From Cycas panzhihuaensis (taxonomy: Eukaryota; Cycadophyta), in assembly GCA_023213395.1 (NCBI GenBank), contig CM041465.1:184705741-184769740 (forward strand): a stretch of DNA of 64,000 nt, given 5' to 3'. Below the pieces are notes generated by a model. The model saw only the letters and a list, made by a program, of their open reading frames with translations. It was not told where the DNA came from and did no database searches. Positions 23,344-34,619 of this stretch are shown here, in pieces; within the stretch, counting starts at the first letter, position 1; each line of letters starts with the position of its first letter. The position numbers and the translations under genes are program-made.

Positions 23344-24490
23344 ATATCTTCTCAATTTAAGTAGAATATAAACTGCATCTTAAAAGGGAAAGACAATTGG
23401 AATATATGGTATACTGGAGTTTAAAATTCTATAAAGTATAAAAGCCTTGAGAGAGCCCACTTGCAGCCTATATCCATCATACTTGAAACAACTACAACAC
23501 TTGCTTTCGATGAAACCACTCCAATAGCTCTTATAGATGCTGTAAGTAAACTATAATGGAAGGTAGACGATGAAAATATTCATGCAGGAATTTTGTTAGT
23601 TATTAATCACTCCTTGCATAACTTGATTGATGAAGAGCAATATGATACAGCCTGGAAGGTCCTTGAAGTTCTTCAGAAGAATTAGATACAAAGTTAGACT
23701 TAGAATTTGTTCATCTTGTTCTGAAAATGAATAAATTAAAAATGCAGAAGGAACGAAGCTTATGAGATAATAAATCTCCTTCAACCAATAAAATAAGTAA
23801 TTAATAAAGATTTTAAGACCTAATACATCACTTTGGCATTCTTGATCCAATCATATCTATATATCCTTGATTATAAAAACTTACTTGAAAGTCTTCAATC
23901 GAGTGGAACATTGAGGACACTCAACTTTGAAGCACTTACCAAGAAGTTTATAAAATTTGACAAGACCTTTGATACTAGCTTTGTAGCCTCTGACTCTCTT
24001 CTAGATGTAGCCTTTAAGGTGGAAGAAGAAGCTTGCTACACAAAGAATCAAGGTTCATCTTATGGAAAAGAAAATAACTGAGTAAGAGAAAGAGGAAAAA
24101 ACATGAGAAATTAGCCACAAGGTCAACAAAACCCTCAACAACAATAGCCTAGATAGTCTTAAGGCCAAGCACCACCTTTTAATGCGAGACAATTAGGTCA
24201 AACCAGTACTTTAGGAATTGGAAATCAGATTATCATGTGCAAAAGGTACAATAGGAAAGACACCTTGCAAGGATTGTTATATACCTGCATACAAGTTGCC
24301 TAAGTTTCAACAGAAATACAAGGCTCACAATGTTGATAAAACATGTGAAGAATAGTTTGGTGGCATAGGTTTTGCTCAAGCACACATTCAAAGAATTGAG
24401 GAAAGAACCATTGATCAAACTAAGAGATATTTTAAAGCTCATTATGGCTATGCCACTTATGACCTTGAATCATCAATGCAAATCCCTCTT
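23344..24490 (+). pseudogene. Element E gag, decayed
   Basis: Copia Gag, the capsid protein. Alignment with element B Gag places the start at 23344, where the codon is now ATA. The third codon of B's homologous run is TAG in B but CAA here, and E has TAG where B has CAA. Visible blocks are CILKGKDNWNIWYTGV, ENIHAGILLVINHSLHNLID, a 82-codon open stretch at 23833-24081 (ALTKKFIKFDKTFDTSFVAS) and a Gln-rich region near 24120. A CKRYNRK motif near 24237 is the damaged zinc knuckle. Frameshifts and stops break it into several pieces. Confidence 0.8.
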
Positions 24491-27400
24491 GGAATTACAA
24501 ATAGCATAACTTCAAATACCTCCTCATAGATCATGGATATAAGAGTAACACAACATATGACCTATAATCGAGATCTATATCAAACTTTTGATTCTAATGT
24601 ATATGGTGTCATTCATATGGATGGCAAATCCCAATAATCGATCAAAGATATTGGAAACATATGCTTGGAACTCTCAAGCTTGAGAGACTTTATATTACTT
24701 AATATCTTGTACATTCCTAATCTGAAATAAAACCTACTCTCCTTATCTATTCTTGTCTCTCATGGATTCGATCTTAGTGTTACCGCAAATAACCAAACTC
24801 TTCAGGTCATTTACCCTCCAATAAATTGAGTGGTCTTGATTGGAAAGCTTACTGATAAATTATTTAAGTTGAATGACTCCCCATCTTCTAAAGCCAATTA
24901 TGCTCAAATCCCTTGTGTTGATGAAGACTTTACTTTTAATACCACTTTGACACATCCTAAGATGTCCCTAGAGGCTCTTTGGCATGTTTGTATGGGCCAT
25001 GCTCATATCAATCAACTTAGAGATCTTTGTCATACCCTTATAGGTTTGCCCAAGTTCTCCTCTAAGCCCTTTAAATATGAAGCATGTATCATAACCAAAT
25101 CTCATAGACAACCCTTTGCCAATAGTCAGTGGAAATCAAGTCATCTTTTTCAATTAGTACACTATGATCTATGTAGACCAATGGCCATTCTATCATTGAA
25201 GCAGAAATTATATTATATATCCTTCATTGATGATTTTACTAGGAAAGTATGGGTGGCTTTTCTAACGAGAAAAGATGAGGTATTTGGTGTCTTTAAAGCT
25301 TTTAAATCTCACACTAAAAAGAAGTCTGGTTATCAGATTAAATATTTCTAAATAGATAATAGTAGAGAATATACCTCTATTGAGTTTGAAACCTATTTAT
25401 GAGACAATGATATTAGGCATTATACTATAATAGTAGGCACCCCTGAACAGAATGGAGTTGTCGAGTGCATGGATAAGTCTATTATGAATATGGCTCAAGC
25501 TATGTTGGTTTATAAAAATATACCTACTTACCTATGAGTGGAAGCAATTTGGATATTTGTTTATTGCATGAATGCTATCAACCCATCTAGAGGAGAAACT
25601 TCTCCTAATGAAAAATGGACTGGATAGGGCCCCACTACCTACCACTTTAAAATATTTAACTCAACATGTTATGCCCATATACTGGATGGAGATAGAAATA
25701 AACTCCAGCCCAAGGCACTTAAAGGCATCTTTTTTGGATACTCGATGGATAAGAAAGGGTACGAGGTTTTTATAACTTTACAATAGAAGATTATCCTCAC
25801 CAAAGACATGGTGTTTGTTGAAATAGAGGATCAATTATTATAATTGGACTCTAAAACACCAAACTATCATTACTATGATGCTACTCAATATAATATATAG
25901 ATTTCAAAATTTGGGGGGGAGGACACTCAAGAGTTACTCAAACTATTAGAATTTAACAATAAATCCATGGAGGATAGTAGCTATGACTTTCAACTAATGA
26001 ATACACATCATGCACCACTATTTAAGAACAACAAAGTTGACAAAGGCAAAGTGGTGTTAGATGGACCATGCTCCCTAGATGCATCAATATCCTCCTTAAC
26101 AAATATGAAAAATGATCCTTTTCAGGATCCAAATGAAGACCATATAGTTGGAGAAATAAAGACCTCCTCATTCCCAACTTGAGGTTCTCGTGAAGCCCAT
26201 TAGATTAATAAGGATATACAACCTAATGAGGTGGGCAAAATTGGCACTCAAAGTACCTACAAAGCCAAGATGTAAGAATTACTTTTCATTGAGTTAGAAC
26301 CAACATAACTACATTTTGCTCTTAATGAAGAGCCCCTTTCATACCAAAAAACTATAAAACACACAATTGGGAGGAATGCCATGAATAAGGAGTATCAATC
26401 TATTATAAAAAATGGTACATAGGAGCTCGTCAACCTATCACTTGGAAGAAAGGTAGTTTGAATCAAATGGGTATATAAAAATAAATATAAATCTGATGGC
26501 ACCCTTGAAAAATATAAGGCGAGGTTAGTAGTAAATGGATTCATACAAAAGAAAGGCATTGATTACAATAAAGTCTTTGCACCTATAACTAAATAGCCCA
26601 CAATCAGAACTCTTATGGCCTTTGCAGCTCAACGGGGCTAGAAGATTCACCAGCTTAATGTAAAAACTGCATTTCTTAATGGTGATCTTGAAGAAGAAAT
26701 CTACATGGCTCAACCTTAAGGATTTGAGATTGTTGGTCTAGAACATAAGGTGTGCAGGCTCAAAAAGTCCTTATATAGCCTTAAACAAGCCCCTAATACT
26801 TGGTTCACCAAGTTGTTAGAAAGAATGAGACAACTTAGATATAAAGTTTGTGGCTACTAGGATATTAATGCAACATTGTTCATCAAATGCAAAAAAGATA
26901 AAGTCACTTATCTCTTAATCTTTATGGATGACATGCTTATAATGGAGAATAGTAAATAGGTAATTAGCTAGCTAAAGAAGGACTTAGCTAAAATGTTTAA
27001 ACTATCTGACCTTGGATTGATAAAATACTACTTCGGGATTGAGGTCACTCAAAAAGATGGAAAAATCTTTCTTTCTCAAGAAAAGTACATTAACAATCTT
27101 CTAACAAAGTTTCAGTTAGAAGATGCTAGAACTATAACCACTACAATAGAACCCAATATCAAACTAATAGTTGATGGTGATGATCGAGAGGTAGATGCAA
27201 CACTTTATGGGTAACTTGTAGGTAGTCTCATCTATACTACTAATACAAGACTTAATATTAGATACTCTATTAACATTCTTACTCGTTATATGACAAATCC
27301 TAAGCAGAATCACTGGTAGGTAGCAATGCCAGTGTTGAGTTACCTTAAGATGACTAGAAAATATGGTCTATTGTATGAACCTAATTTAGAGTTCAAACTA

Positions 27401-27880
27401 TATGCATAAATAGACTCAGACTTTATCAAAGATAAAGACATACAGAGATCCATGTCTGGGTACATAATGTTTCGTAGAGTAGCACTAATATCATGGAGAT
27501 CTAGATGGTAGAAGATAGTTGTTAATTCAACTACCAAAGTTAAATATATTATTTCTCCTGAGACCAGTAAGGAGATGATATGACTTAGGAAATTATTGGA
27601 AACATTGAATATCACTCAAACAAGTCCTACTAGCCTTCATCTAGATAATCAATCAATAATCTACATGGCAAAAATCTGGTATTTCATGATTGTACTAAAT
27701 ATATAAGTATAAAAGTCTATAAGATTTGAGAATAAGTTCATAATAGAACAATTCAACTAGAGTACTTCCCCACAATAGATCAACTAGTCAATATCTTCAC
27801 CAAACCATTGTAAAGGGCGATGCTTGAATAGTTCCGTAGGTAGCTTGACCTTTAAGCCTCTATCTTTGATTGATTGGAGG
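24491..27880 (+). pseudogene. Element E pol: protease, integrase, RT, RNase H
   Basis: Decayed Ty1/copia Pol. Protease region at about 24530-24740 (TQHMTYNRDLYQ, LLNILYIPNLK). The 173-codon open stretch 24830-25351 covers GAG-pre-integrase (EALWHVCMGHAHINQLRDL) and the integrase start (FIDDFTRKVWVAFLTRKDEV). The integrase core continues with TPEQNGVVECMDKSIM near 25440, so the catalytic Glu block is present. Reverse transcriptase runs about 26380-27200: KWVYKNKYKSDGTLEKYKAR, KTAFLNGDLEEEIYM, and the active site LLIFMDDMLIM near 26930. RNase H runs about 27400-27830 with STTKVKYI (Glu block altered to Lys) and DNQSIIYMA. Stops are mainly TAG or TGA. The same order and many identical blocks appear in element B. 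Confidence 0.88.
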
Positions 27881-28302
27881 AGATGATAATAAGATCATCA
27901 TACTCTATTCTATTCATGAAAACCCCTTGTAGGTGTGAAAGAATAAGAATAAGTCTCTGCTCTATCTTATTTGTGAAAACCCCTTATAGACACGGAAGGA
28001 TAAGGGTTGTACTAGTCTTAGAAAATCAAAAACTATGAAAACTTGAAATGGAATGGAGGATGAACAATGGTATATGGAGACTTAGTATATCAAGTTGCAT
28101 ATTTAAGTTACTTGGCTATCAAGCTACATTGAGAGCCACCTTAGCCATTTTGATTTAAGGGGCTATAGATCTTAGAAAGTTCATGGGTTTTTATTCCCTA
28201 TGACGGTTTTCCCACAAAAGTGTCAATGTAATAATGAGACTCAAATAAAGACCTTATAGAATAGATTTTATCATAATGAAATTTTATCATTAAGGGGGGG
28301 AT
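27881..28302 (+). other. Element E 3' untranslated region with polypurine tract
   Basis: Non-coding stretch after RNase H. The tract TAAGGGGGGGAT (28291-28302) abuts the 3' LTR. The block around 28180-28230 corresponds to 10250-10300 of element B. Confidence 0.75.
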
Positions 28303-28621
28303 TGATGGATGTTAATGTATTAAGGTCATTATATTGATTATATAAAGGTGACTTTAGGTTAGCTAAGTCACATAGCTAAATGTAATTTCATTTATATTTA
28401 TGTGTAATTTTAAGATCATGTCATACTCTTTTAGAAACCCTAATACATATCCTTTAGAAACCTTAATACATATCCTCTGTTATATAAGGCTAAATGTGAA
28501 AGGGAGAGTCATAATTCTCACATTTCATTTTTACTCTCAATCTTGTTCTCTTTATTTTACTCTTATTATGTGTTATTACTTTAGTGTAATAGAGTGTGGC
28601 CACTAGATCCTTTACCCAACA
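28303..28621 (+). repeat. Element E 3' LTR
   Basis: Starts TGATGGATGTTAATG, ends TTTACCCAACA. It differs from the 5' LTR by point changes and by a local rearrangement near 28430-28460, where a 'cctttagaaacc' block occurs twice. Confidence 0.88.
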
Positions 28622-29647
28622 ATGCATACAGAGGCCAACCTCTAGGTAGTGTTGTGCTTAGGATTGGAAAATTTGGACTCTTTTGGTAGATAAATTATTA
28701 TTTTGACAATCAGTAGTCGGGAAGGTGGTATCATCTTGTCGTGGTCAAGGATATGTAAAGTCAGTTTGGGGATAGGCAACGCCATCAAATTGGGGCCACT
28801 GTCACTAGAAGTTTGACTATCAAGTTCATGAGAACCAAGTATTATCCCGACGGGTTATTGAGTGTTATTTGCCATAAATTTAGCCTCCACTGCTCAAGAT
28901 CACTTGAATGTATCCTTGATAGAGTAGATTGCCATTGTCTTTAGTCTCATCTAAATGCGATCTTGGAGTCCCACCATATAAATATCAATTATTATTTATT
29001 TATCCAAGTTTTGGCTTTGTGATGGGCAATTGTATAAAGCTTGAAATTCATTAGTATAAGCCTCCACTGTTATAGTTTATTTAGATCGAGTAAGTTGCAT
29101 GAAGAAAGATTGACTCCATGTATCCTCGTATTATTCAAAGAAATAACTGGTGAAGTGGAACCATGCTAAGTGGGAGGCATATTCTCTTTTCCACCACTTA
29201 AACCAATAATAGGCTCGTCCATCTAGGTGGATGGATGCATATAAGATTTAATCCTCCTCAAACATTGGGTGGAGTGTGAAATATGATTCTAACTTATTAA
29301 TCCAACTTTAGGTACATTCCCTATTTATATTCAGATCAGAGGTAGGAATATTGATTTAATGAAAGAAAGGTTACCTTGGTGGAGAACCTCTTATAGTTGC
29401 ATTACTTCCTTGCAAAAGGGGAGGCTAGTTGCCTATAGAATAAGAAGTGCCTATGTTGTGGAGGGGGGATTGTAATGACTACTGGATTTCTCCTAAGATT
29501 TTATTTTTTGAGCCATCACAATCTAATTTAGAAGGTATGTTCTCAAACTTACTAGTGACATATTATTTGAAATTCTCAGTATCTTAACTTGAAGTTGTTG
29601 AATTCAATGGTTAACTCATTAATTCTTTCTCCTTGAGTTTTTTCCAT
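28622..29647 (-). pseudogene. Element D gag, decayed
   Basis: Ty3/gypsy Gag on the minus strand, likely starting at the ATG at 29647 (MEKTQGERINEL). The central retrotransposon Gag domain is clear: LDGRAYYWFKWWKREYASHL near 29170-29230 and ITVEAYTNEFQALYNCPS near 29030-29080. The C-terminal part (PNLMALPIPKL) leads into the linker before protease. The zinc-knuckle region ends at 28622 with LASVC and resumes at 20978 beyond element E with YVEKWTSWYGH. The gene is thus cut in or beside the knuckle. Several in-frame stops are present. Confidence 0.8.
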
Positions 29648-30210
29648 TGGAGTTGTAGAAAGGGCCTACAGAAGTGAAAAATAATAAAAATAAGAGGAAT
29701 AGATGAAGTGGGACAAACCAAGAAAGAATGAGATATAAGGAAAAGAGAGTTGTTATAGGGGAGAGAAGGGGTAAAAAAAGGGGAGGGGGGTGTGGGGTGT
29801 CTATAGCCTATTGACCCCACAAATTATACAAACAAGATATTGGGCCCACTAAAAAGAGTACGAAAGGCTCATCCAATTGGGGTATATAAAATTTAAGGTT
29901 AATTTGGGGTGGCGAGGCCCACCAATGTCTCAGGTACTGAAAAATGTGAAAATTGCTTACACGAACTAACTTAGTGCAAACTAACCAATATAATGTGTTG
30001 ATTAAAATAAGGTATATGAGTTGTAGGGGCAATTTTTTAGCTATGAACTTGTACTGTGAAGAGTGACTAAGTGGAGTTATTTTTATTTTTATTTTTTTGC
30101 TTCTTTCCTTTGTTCTTCTTCTTTCTTCTCTTTTTTTCTTTTTCTTTTTCTTTTTTTTTAAGAAATCTGACTGCTTTGATAGGTTATGGATTTAGGTAGT
30201 AAGTAGAAAT

Positions 30211-30257
<47 letters not shown>

Positions 30258-31027
30258 TATGTAATGGTTTGTGCTTTTAAATAGAAAATAGAGTAGGTGA
30301 AGTAGGGTAGAATGATCAGAGGTGTCATGCCAACTACTAAACAAAGTATGCTTGGTCTTATAAGCCTGTTAATCAAATATAAAAGTTTAGGACATGTAGC
30401 TTCATGGTACTAACTTCTAACCACTGCACTATAAGACTTCAACGACCAATAGTTTTCCTATGCTAGGAAGGATTTAGGACCTAAACGGGTCCTCCTATAT
30501 ACTTGAAGGTACATGGAGGTATACTTCTATAGCCAGGTTCTATCTAGGGCTTGGTTCAAGAGTGTTATCTCCAGTCCTTCATGCAAGGGGTGGAAAAGCC
30601 ATGATGTACTTAGCTAGAATGATAGATCCCTGTGATATTTAAAGACCCCTAGTATAGGCTCTCTATCTAACTACATGGGTAGTCATCCAACGGTGTTATC
30701 TACCGGGTAAAGAGAGGAGAAAAGGAGAAAGGATAGCTGCACAGTGGTATTATCTACCCTTGGGATATAACTCAATGCAGAAATTAAAATAAATAAATAA
30801 ATACTAAAAACTAGATGAAAGATAGAAAAATAAATTACTGGCGTTACCTAGGGAAGAAATTCCCCTTCTCTCATAACTCTTGAGTTTCCCTGGTACTATT
30901 CCTCAATCTCTATTAAGAGAGTACTGAGTGAAGGTCTTTCCTCAATCTCTACCTGGATAGAGAGTGTACTCGATCTGATAGAGAAAAAAATTTGATTTTA
31001 TGGGTAGCTTCTCATGATCACAAATGC
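29648..31027 (-). other. Element D 5' leader with (CT)n microsatellite
   Basis: Non-coding stretch of about 1.4 kb between primer site and gag. It contains pyrimidine runs at 30080-30160 and a (CT)21 tract at 30213-30254. Open frames here are short and match no family. Confidence 0.6.
30213..30254. repeat. (CT)n microsatellite
   Basis: Uninterrupted CT dinucleotides, about 21 units, inside the leader of element D. Confidence 0.95.
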
Positions 31028-31041
31028 ATCTCTAATACCAC
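31028..31041 (-). promoter_or_regulatory. Element D primer binding site (tRNA-Met type)
   Basis: Minus-strand GTGGTATTAGAGATG directly after the 5' LTR end. It matches the TGGTATCAGAG primer motif with one C-to-T change. Confidence 0.75.
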
Positions 31042-31042
31042 T

Positions 31043-31376
31043 TGAGTGTTTCCTCTTAGAAATTTGACCTTATAAATGTAGACCAACAGAAGTAAAGTTA
31101 AAATAATATAAGTTTACAAATAGATCACCAAAAGGGAGTACTGAAGTACTTCCTCTTTAAGATAACAATATTCAATAATAGTTGTGAGTAAAGCTCAACC
31201 CTTTAAATAAGCATGTGAGGGTCTTCTTTCTTATGGTATTATTGATGGCCCTAGTAGCCTTATATCTTATTAGACAACTTAGCAGTCCATGCACAAATCT
31301 TAATAATTAACATAAATCCTTAGCCTTTTAGTAACTCCTACTTGCTAGTGCTTAGAAAATGTGGGGTTACGTTACA
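31043..31376 (-). repeat. Element D 5' LTR
   Basis: Minus-strand start TGTAACGTAACCCCACATTT at 31376, end ACACTCA at 31043; full-length match to 17112-17446. Confidence 0.88.
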
Positions 31377-31381
31377 GAATA
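31377..31381. repeat. Target site duplication of element D, right copy
   Basis: GAATA, identical to 17107-17111. The next bases (31382-31407) are leader and primer site of element B, which proves that D landed in B's leader 30 bp or less from its LTR. Confidence 0.85.
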
Positions 31382-31394
31382 TGAAGGAAACTTT

Positions 31395-31405
31395 CTCTGA
31401 TACCA
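31395..31405 (-). promoter_or_regulatory. Element B primer binding site (tRNA-Met type)
   Basis: Minus-strand TGGTATCAGAG, a perfect match to the initiator tRNA-Met primer motif, two bases from the LTR end at 31408. Confidence 0.85.
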
Positions 31406-31407
31406 CA

Positions 31408-31702
31408 TAAAAGGAGTAGATCTAGCCTTTATTTCTATGCACTATACATAAAGACAAATATGGGAGCTAGAGAGACTTGAGATAAAGAATAGCCCTCACA
31501 AAATGAGGAGGTGAGAATGAGCCTCCTCCATTGAGCTTTTACTTTTATATTGAGAGAGGGAGCATCAGTGTTAGGTAGAATAAAATTACACATAATGCAC
31601 ATGAAAGTGTATTTCACTTAAGTTATCTAATTTAAAGTTCATGTAAGACCCCTTTTAGAATAATTAACTAATGTAATGACCTTGTGACATTAACCCATTC
31701 CA
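31408..31702 (-). repeat. Element B 5' LTR
   Basis: Minus-strand start TGGAATGGGTTAATGTCACA at 31702, end CTCCTTTTA at 31408. Together with 9883-10176 it frames element B. Confidence 0.87.
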
Positions 31703-34440
31703 CTTTTGACACTATTGCACATAAACATGGGCATCTTTAAAAACATAGGCTAATAAAATCCCATGCATAGGATTCTTTGAGCCATGGACTACCCCCTAAA
31801 ATGTCCTCCACATATGCTATCATGATATTCATGGAGGACCTAATTAGTTTTATCAGGATTGATGCATCTAAGGAGGATTCCCTCAAATGATCTTTTGTAT
31901 AATGCATCATGTATAAGGACGTATTGTCAAGCAGTGGTCCTTATATATTGTTTGACCTTTTCACTAGCATCTTAAGGGTAAGTCTATTGGGTTAAGTAGT
32001 AAACAATGTCACCATACTAAGCTTTGTTGATTAGCCTTTGGTTCTCAATTTATTCTAAGGAAAAATGGTTTCATCTAGTAAAGAGTCATTCACCAGAGCA
32101 TTAAAAGAGTTGGGGAGGCGTATATAAGTAAGTTGTTAAGCAACTAGCATCCCTTTTTTGGATTTTATATTAACAATTATAAGGTTATACTCCTACAAGA
32201 TGATAATACATTTTCTAATTTGACTTATTAAAGTAGACCTTGTCATGAGGTAGCGAAGAGGAGCTGACTAGATGATCACATTAGTGGTGTTTCTTAAGAG
32301 GTAATGTCTTAGTTTCTTAACCATAAACATTAGGGCTAGACACTCCTTCTTAACATGGGTATAATTGACCTTAGTGGTGACCAATGTATGACTAATAATG
32401 TAGATGGTCCTTTTGGTCTTAGAGTCATCCTCTTGAGTTAGCATAATTCTGACTGATTCATTTGGTGATAAAGTATATAGGATGAATAATCAATTAAACA
32501 TAGGGAGTGCTGAGATTGAAACAGAAATGAGAGTCCATTTGAGCTCTTGGAAAGTCACTTAGGTAATTAGGGACCAAATAAATGGGATCCCCTTTTTGAG
32601 AAGGTTCATTAGTGGTTTAGTATTTAAAGAAAAATCTACTAGGATCCATTTTAGAAAACCCAACCTATCCAAAAATGACTTGATCTGTCTTTGAGTTTTA
32701 GGTGGGGTCATTTTTATGATATCCTTAACTTCATCTGTATCAACTTGGATCTCTTTTTATAAAACATGAAATCCTACTAGTTTGTTAATTGTGATGACAA
32801 AGATATATTTATGAGGGTTAAGGCTAATATGGAATTCTCTACACCCGAGGAAGATTTTCCTTAAGTCTACAGTGTGATTAGCTCTTTTACATGAAAGTCC
32901 CATCAAATCGTCCATGAAAACCTTAGGAATCTTATTAATGAGATCATGGAAAATAAAATGCATAGTTTGATGATAAGTTGTATCTACATTTTTAAGGTTG
33001 AATATCATTTCCACATAGGTGAATGCCCCCCATAATGTTGTGAAGGTTGTCTTGTAGTAGTCTTCAGGCAAAACTTAGATTTAGTTATATCCTAAAACAC
33101 CATCTCTTAAAGACATGACTTCAAATCTAGTAGTCCTATCGATGATTTGATCCATAAAGGGGAGGGATAAGTTGTCTTTTAGGCAAGCATTATTTATATC
33201 TTTGAATCTACACAAATGTGTATGGACCCATTCTTCTTAGCTACTAGCATAATGTTAGGCATATATTTAGGATAGCCTATTAATGTTATAAGGCTAGCAA
33301 TGTGTATCTTTTTGACCCCCATCTTCACAACTACCAACAACTTATGGTGGAGAGGTTGTTATTTTTGTTAAATTGGTTTAGGTCTAAGGACCATAAAGAG
33401 ATTATGAGTCTTAATGTTGAGTCATATACCATTCATGTTTATGTAATCCCATGCACATATGCCCAAAAATCCTAAAACAACCTAGTGTACCCTTTAATTT
33501 ACTCAGGGGAACATTCAACATCAACTTTGAGGATCTTTTCTAGAGTAAGGATAATGTCCATGGTTTCCATAGATAATAGGATATTCTCTTCCTTAAAATG
33601 AGGTGGGGCTTGATCAATTTATAGATTAGGGGAGTTTGGGCAATATTAGGACCTACGAGTAGGGAGCAATGATAAGGCAGTTTTAAAACCCTAGGTTATG
33701 GTGATTTGGGGGCAAATTAAGGGATGATCCTGCTAAATGCTCAAGTAGGGTTTTATTATTTTCAAAATAATCAACCCTATGGATGGTCTTATACATGGAA
33801 AAAGGGGTCGGGTATAGATTTAGGAAGCCCATATATTAATCGATCTCTTAATTGAGATAATGGGGTGACTCTTTGGATGAGTTGGAATGGAGACATAAAA
33901 TTAGATGGCAAATAAGAGTAGGAGGAGGTGGGTGGTACTTTGGCTCATACTTAAAGGTAAGGAGTCCATGATGGTCATGGTCATATATGATAAACTTGTC
34001 ATGGGAGAAGAGTAACTCAAAGTCTTTGTTTAAATCGCCAATAGGAAGGGCTTGGTTAGGGTCAAGCCTCATAACCACAGGATCATGGTAATCCCACATA
34101 CAACAAACCATATTAATGGCTTGTAGTGGGGGAGGTGGGTATGTTTAGGTAGTGGATGAAGAACCAAGCTTGAATGGAATAAATTTGGGGGCTCTAAGGA
34201 TAATGTCCAAGTGAGCCACAAGCCAAGGAATGCCTCTTAAAAAGTGGTTTGAATAGGAGAGTGTAGACTAAGCCAGGTTAATTCTTGCAATAAGTGGTCA
34301 TCACTTAGATGATCTAGGCATTAGTTATGAAGCAATTGAGTGGAATGGAAAGCTAACCATGCTCACTAAAAAGAGTATTCTTGATAGGACAAATATTGAG
34401 AAGACCGTACTTATATATTCTAAACAAAATCCTGCTAGAG
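31703..34440 (-). pseudogene. Element C pol: pre-RT, RT, RNase H and start of integrase
   Basis: Minus-strand Ty3/gypsy Pol. RT is at about 32650-33260: RFKDINNACLKDNLSLPFMD, then MPEDYYKTTFTTLWGAFTYV, a FHDLI block and PKVFMDDLMGLS (active-site MDD). RT continues to ISLNPHKYIFVIT and then RNase H (about 31950-32500). Integrase begins at about 31703-31800 with AYVFKDAHVYVQ.CQK, the start of the zinc finger, which is cut by element B and continues at 9882. The stretch 33300-34440 precedes RT; an 87-codon frame (33848-34111) has no clear domain. Stops are frequent. The general layout agrees with Tat-type elements, which have a long region before RT. Confidence 0.75.
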
Positions 34441-34619
34441 TTGAGGGATGATGAGTATATATGGGTTGACGATAGACCTTGAGAGGTATGCTAAAATTCT
34501 CTCAGTCTTGTCTATTTATTTAGAGGGTTTAAAGACCTTAATGTTTATCAATACCACCATTCTCATAGAATGTTGTCATGTCATTTCTTGCTCTCATTTC
34601 ATTTTATTCTACTTTGTTT
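34441..34619. other. Junction between element C and truncated copia F
   Basis: Copia F reverse transcriptase stops matching its family near 34620, and element C can be followed only to about 34440. The short stretch between has no recognised content and no LTR end. Confidence 0.4.

Larger units (their letters stand above)
20979..28621 (+). mobile_element. Element E: Ty1/copia retrotransposon, innermost insertion, plus strand
   Basis: LTRs 20979-21284 and 28303-28621 flank a primer site, a 2-kb leader, gag-pol in copia order and a polypurine tract (7643 bp in all). Flanks are CTACA on the left and ATGCA on the right, a weak match for a target duplication. It splits element D in its Gag-Pol zinc-knuckle region. 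It belongs to the same family as element B but has the opposite orientation and less LTR divergence (my count about 11%). Confidence 0.9.
17112..31376 (-). mobile_element. Element D: chromovirus-like Ty3/gypsy element inside element B
   Basis: LTRs 17112-17446 and 31043-31376 (334-335 bp), polypurine tract, tRNA-Met-type primer site and flanking GAATA on both sides (17107-17111, 31377-31381) define the insertion exactly. Without nested element E it is about 6.6 kb. Coding order on the minus strand is Gag (29647 to 28622), then after E protease, RT, RNase H, integrase and a chromodomain-like C-terminus. The small size and short LTRs resemble small chromoviruses such as the Reina or CRM groups, but I cannot decide between them. 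Confidence 0.92.
9883..31702 (-). mobile_element. Element B: Ty1/copia retrotransposon inserted in element C integrase
   Basis: Two LTRs of about 295 bp (31408-31702 and 9883-10176) bracket a minus-strand copia. Without the nested element D it is about 7.55 kb, almost the same size as element E (7.64 kb), to which its leader and Gag are related. Candidate target duplications are CCTTT (9878-9882) and CTTTT (31703-31707), with one mismatch. Removing B restores the integrase reading of element C. The leader is split at 17107-17111/31377-31381 by element D. Confidence 0.88.
8934..34440 (-). mobile_element. Element C: Tat-like Ty3/gypsy retrotransposon, outer host of the nest
   Basis: Pol is in two pieces. 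Protease-linker, reverse transcriptase and RNase H lie at 31703-34150; the rest of integrase lies at 8934-9882. The frame rejoins across copia element B inside the integrase zinc finger. The protein order RT, RNase H, IN marks Ty3/gypsy. The FHDLI block after the RT fingers, the HSNIFHQ...PWHF integrase segment and the NGKF-type C-terminus fit the Tat lineage better than the chromoviruses. Neither LTR could be identified. The right edge is replaced near 34.4-34.6 kb by truncated copia F. Confidence 0.7.

Noticed and set aside
29611-30032. Minus-strand open frames of 69 and 74 codons near the start of element D gag
   Set aside because: They lie in the leader and match no family; the Gag frame starts at 29647 in another frame.
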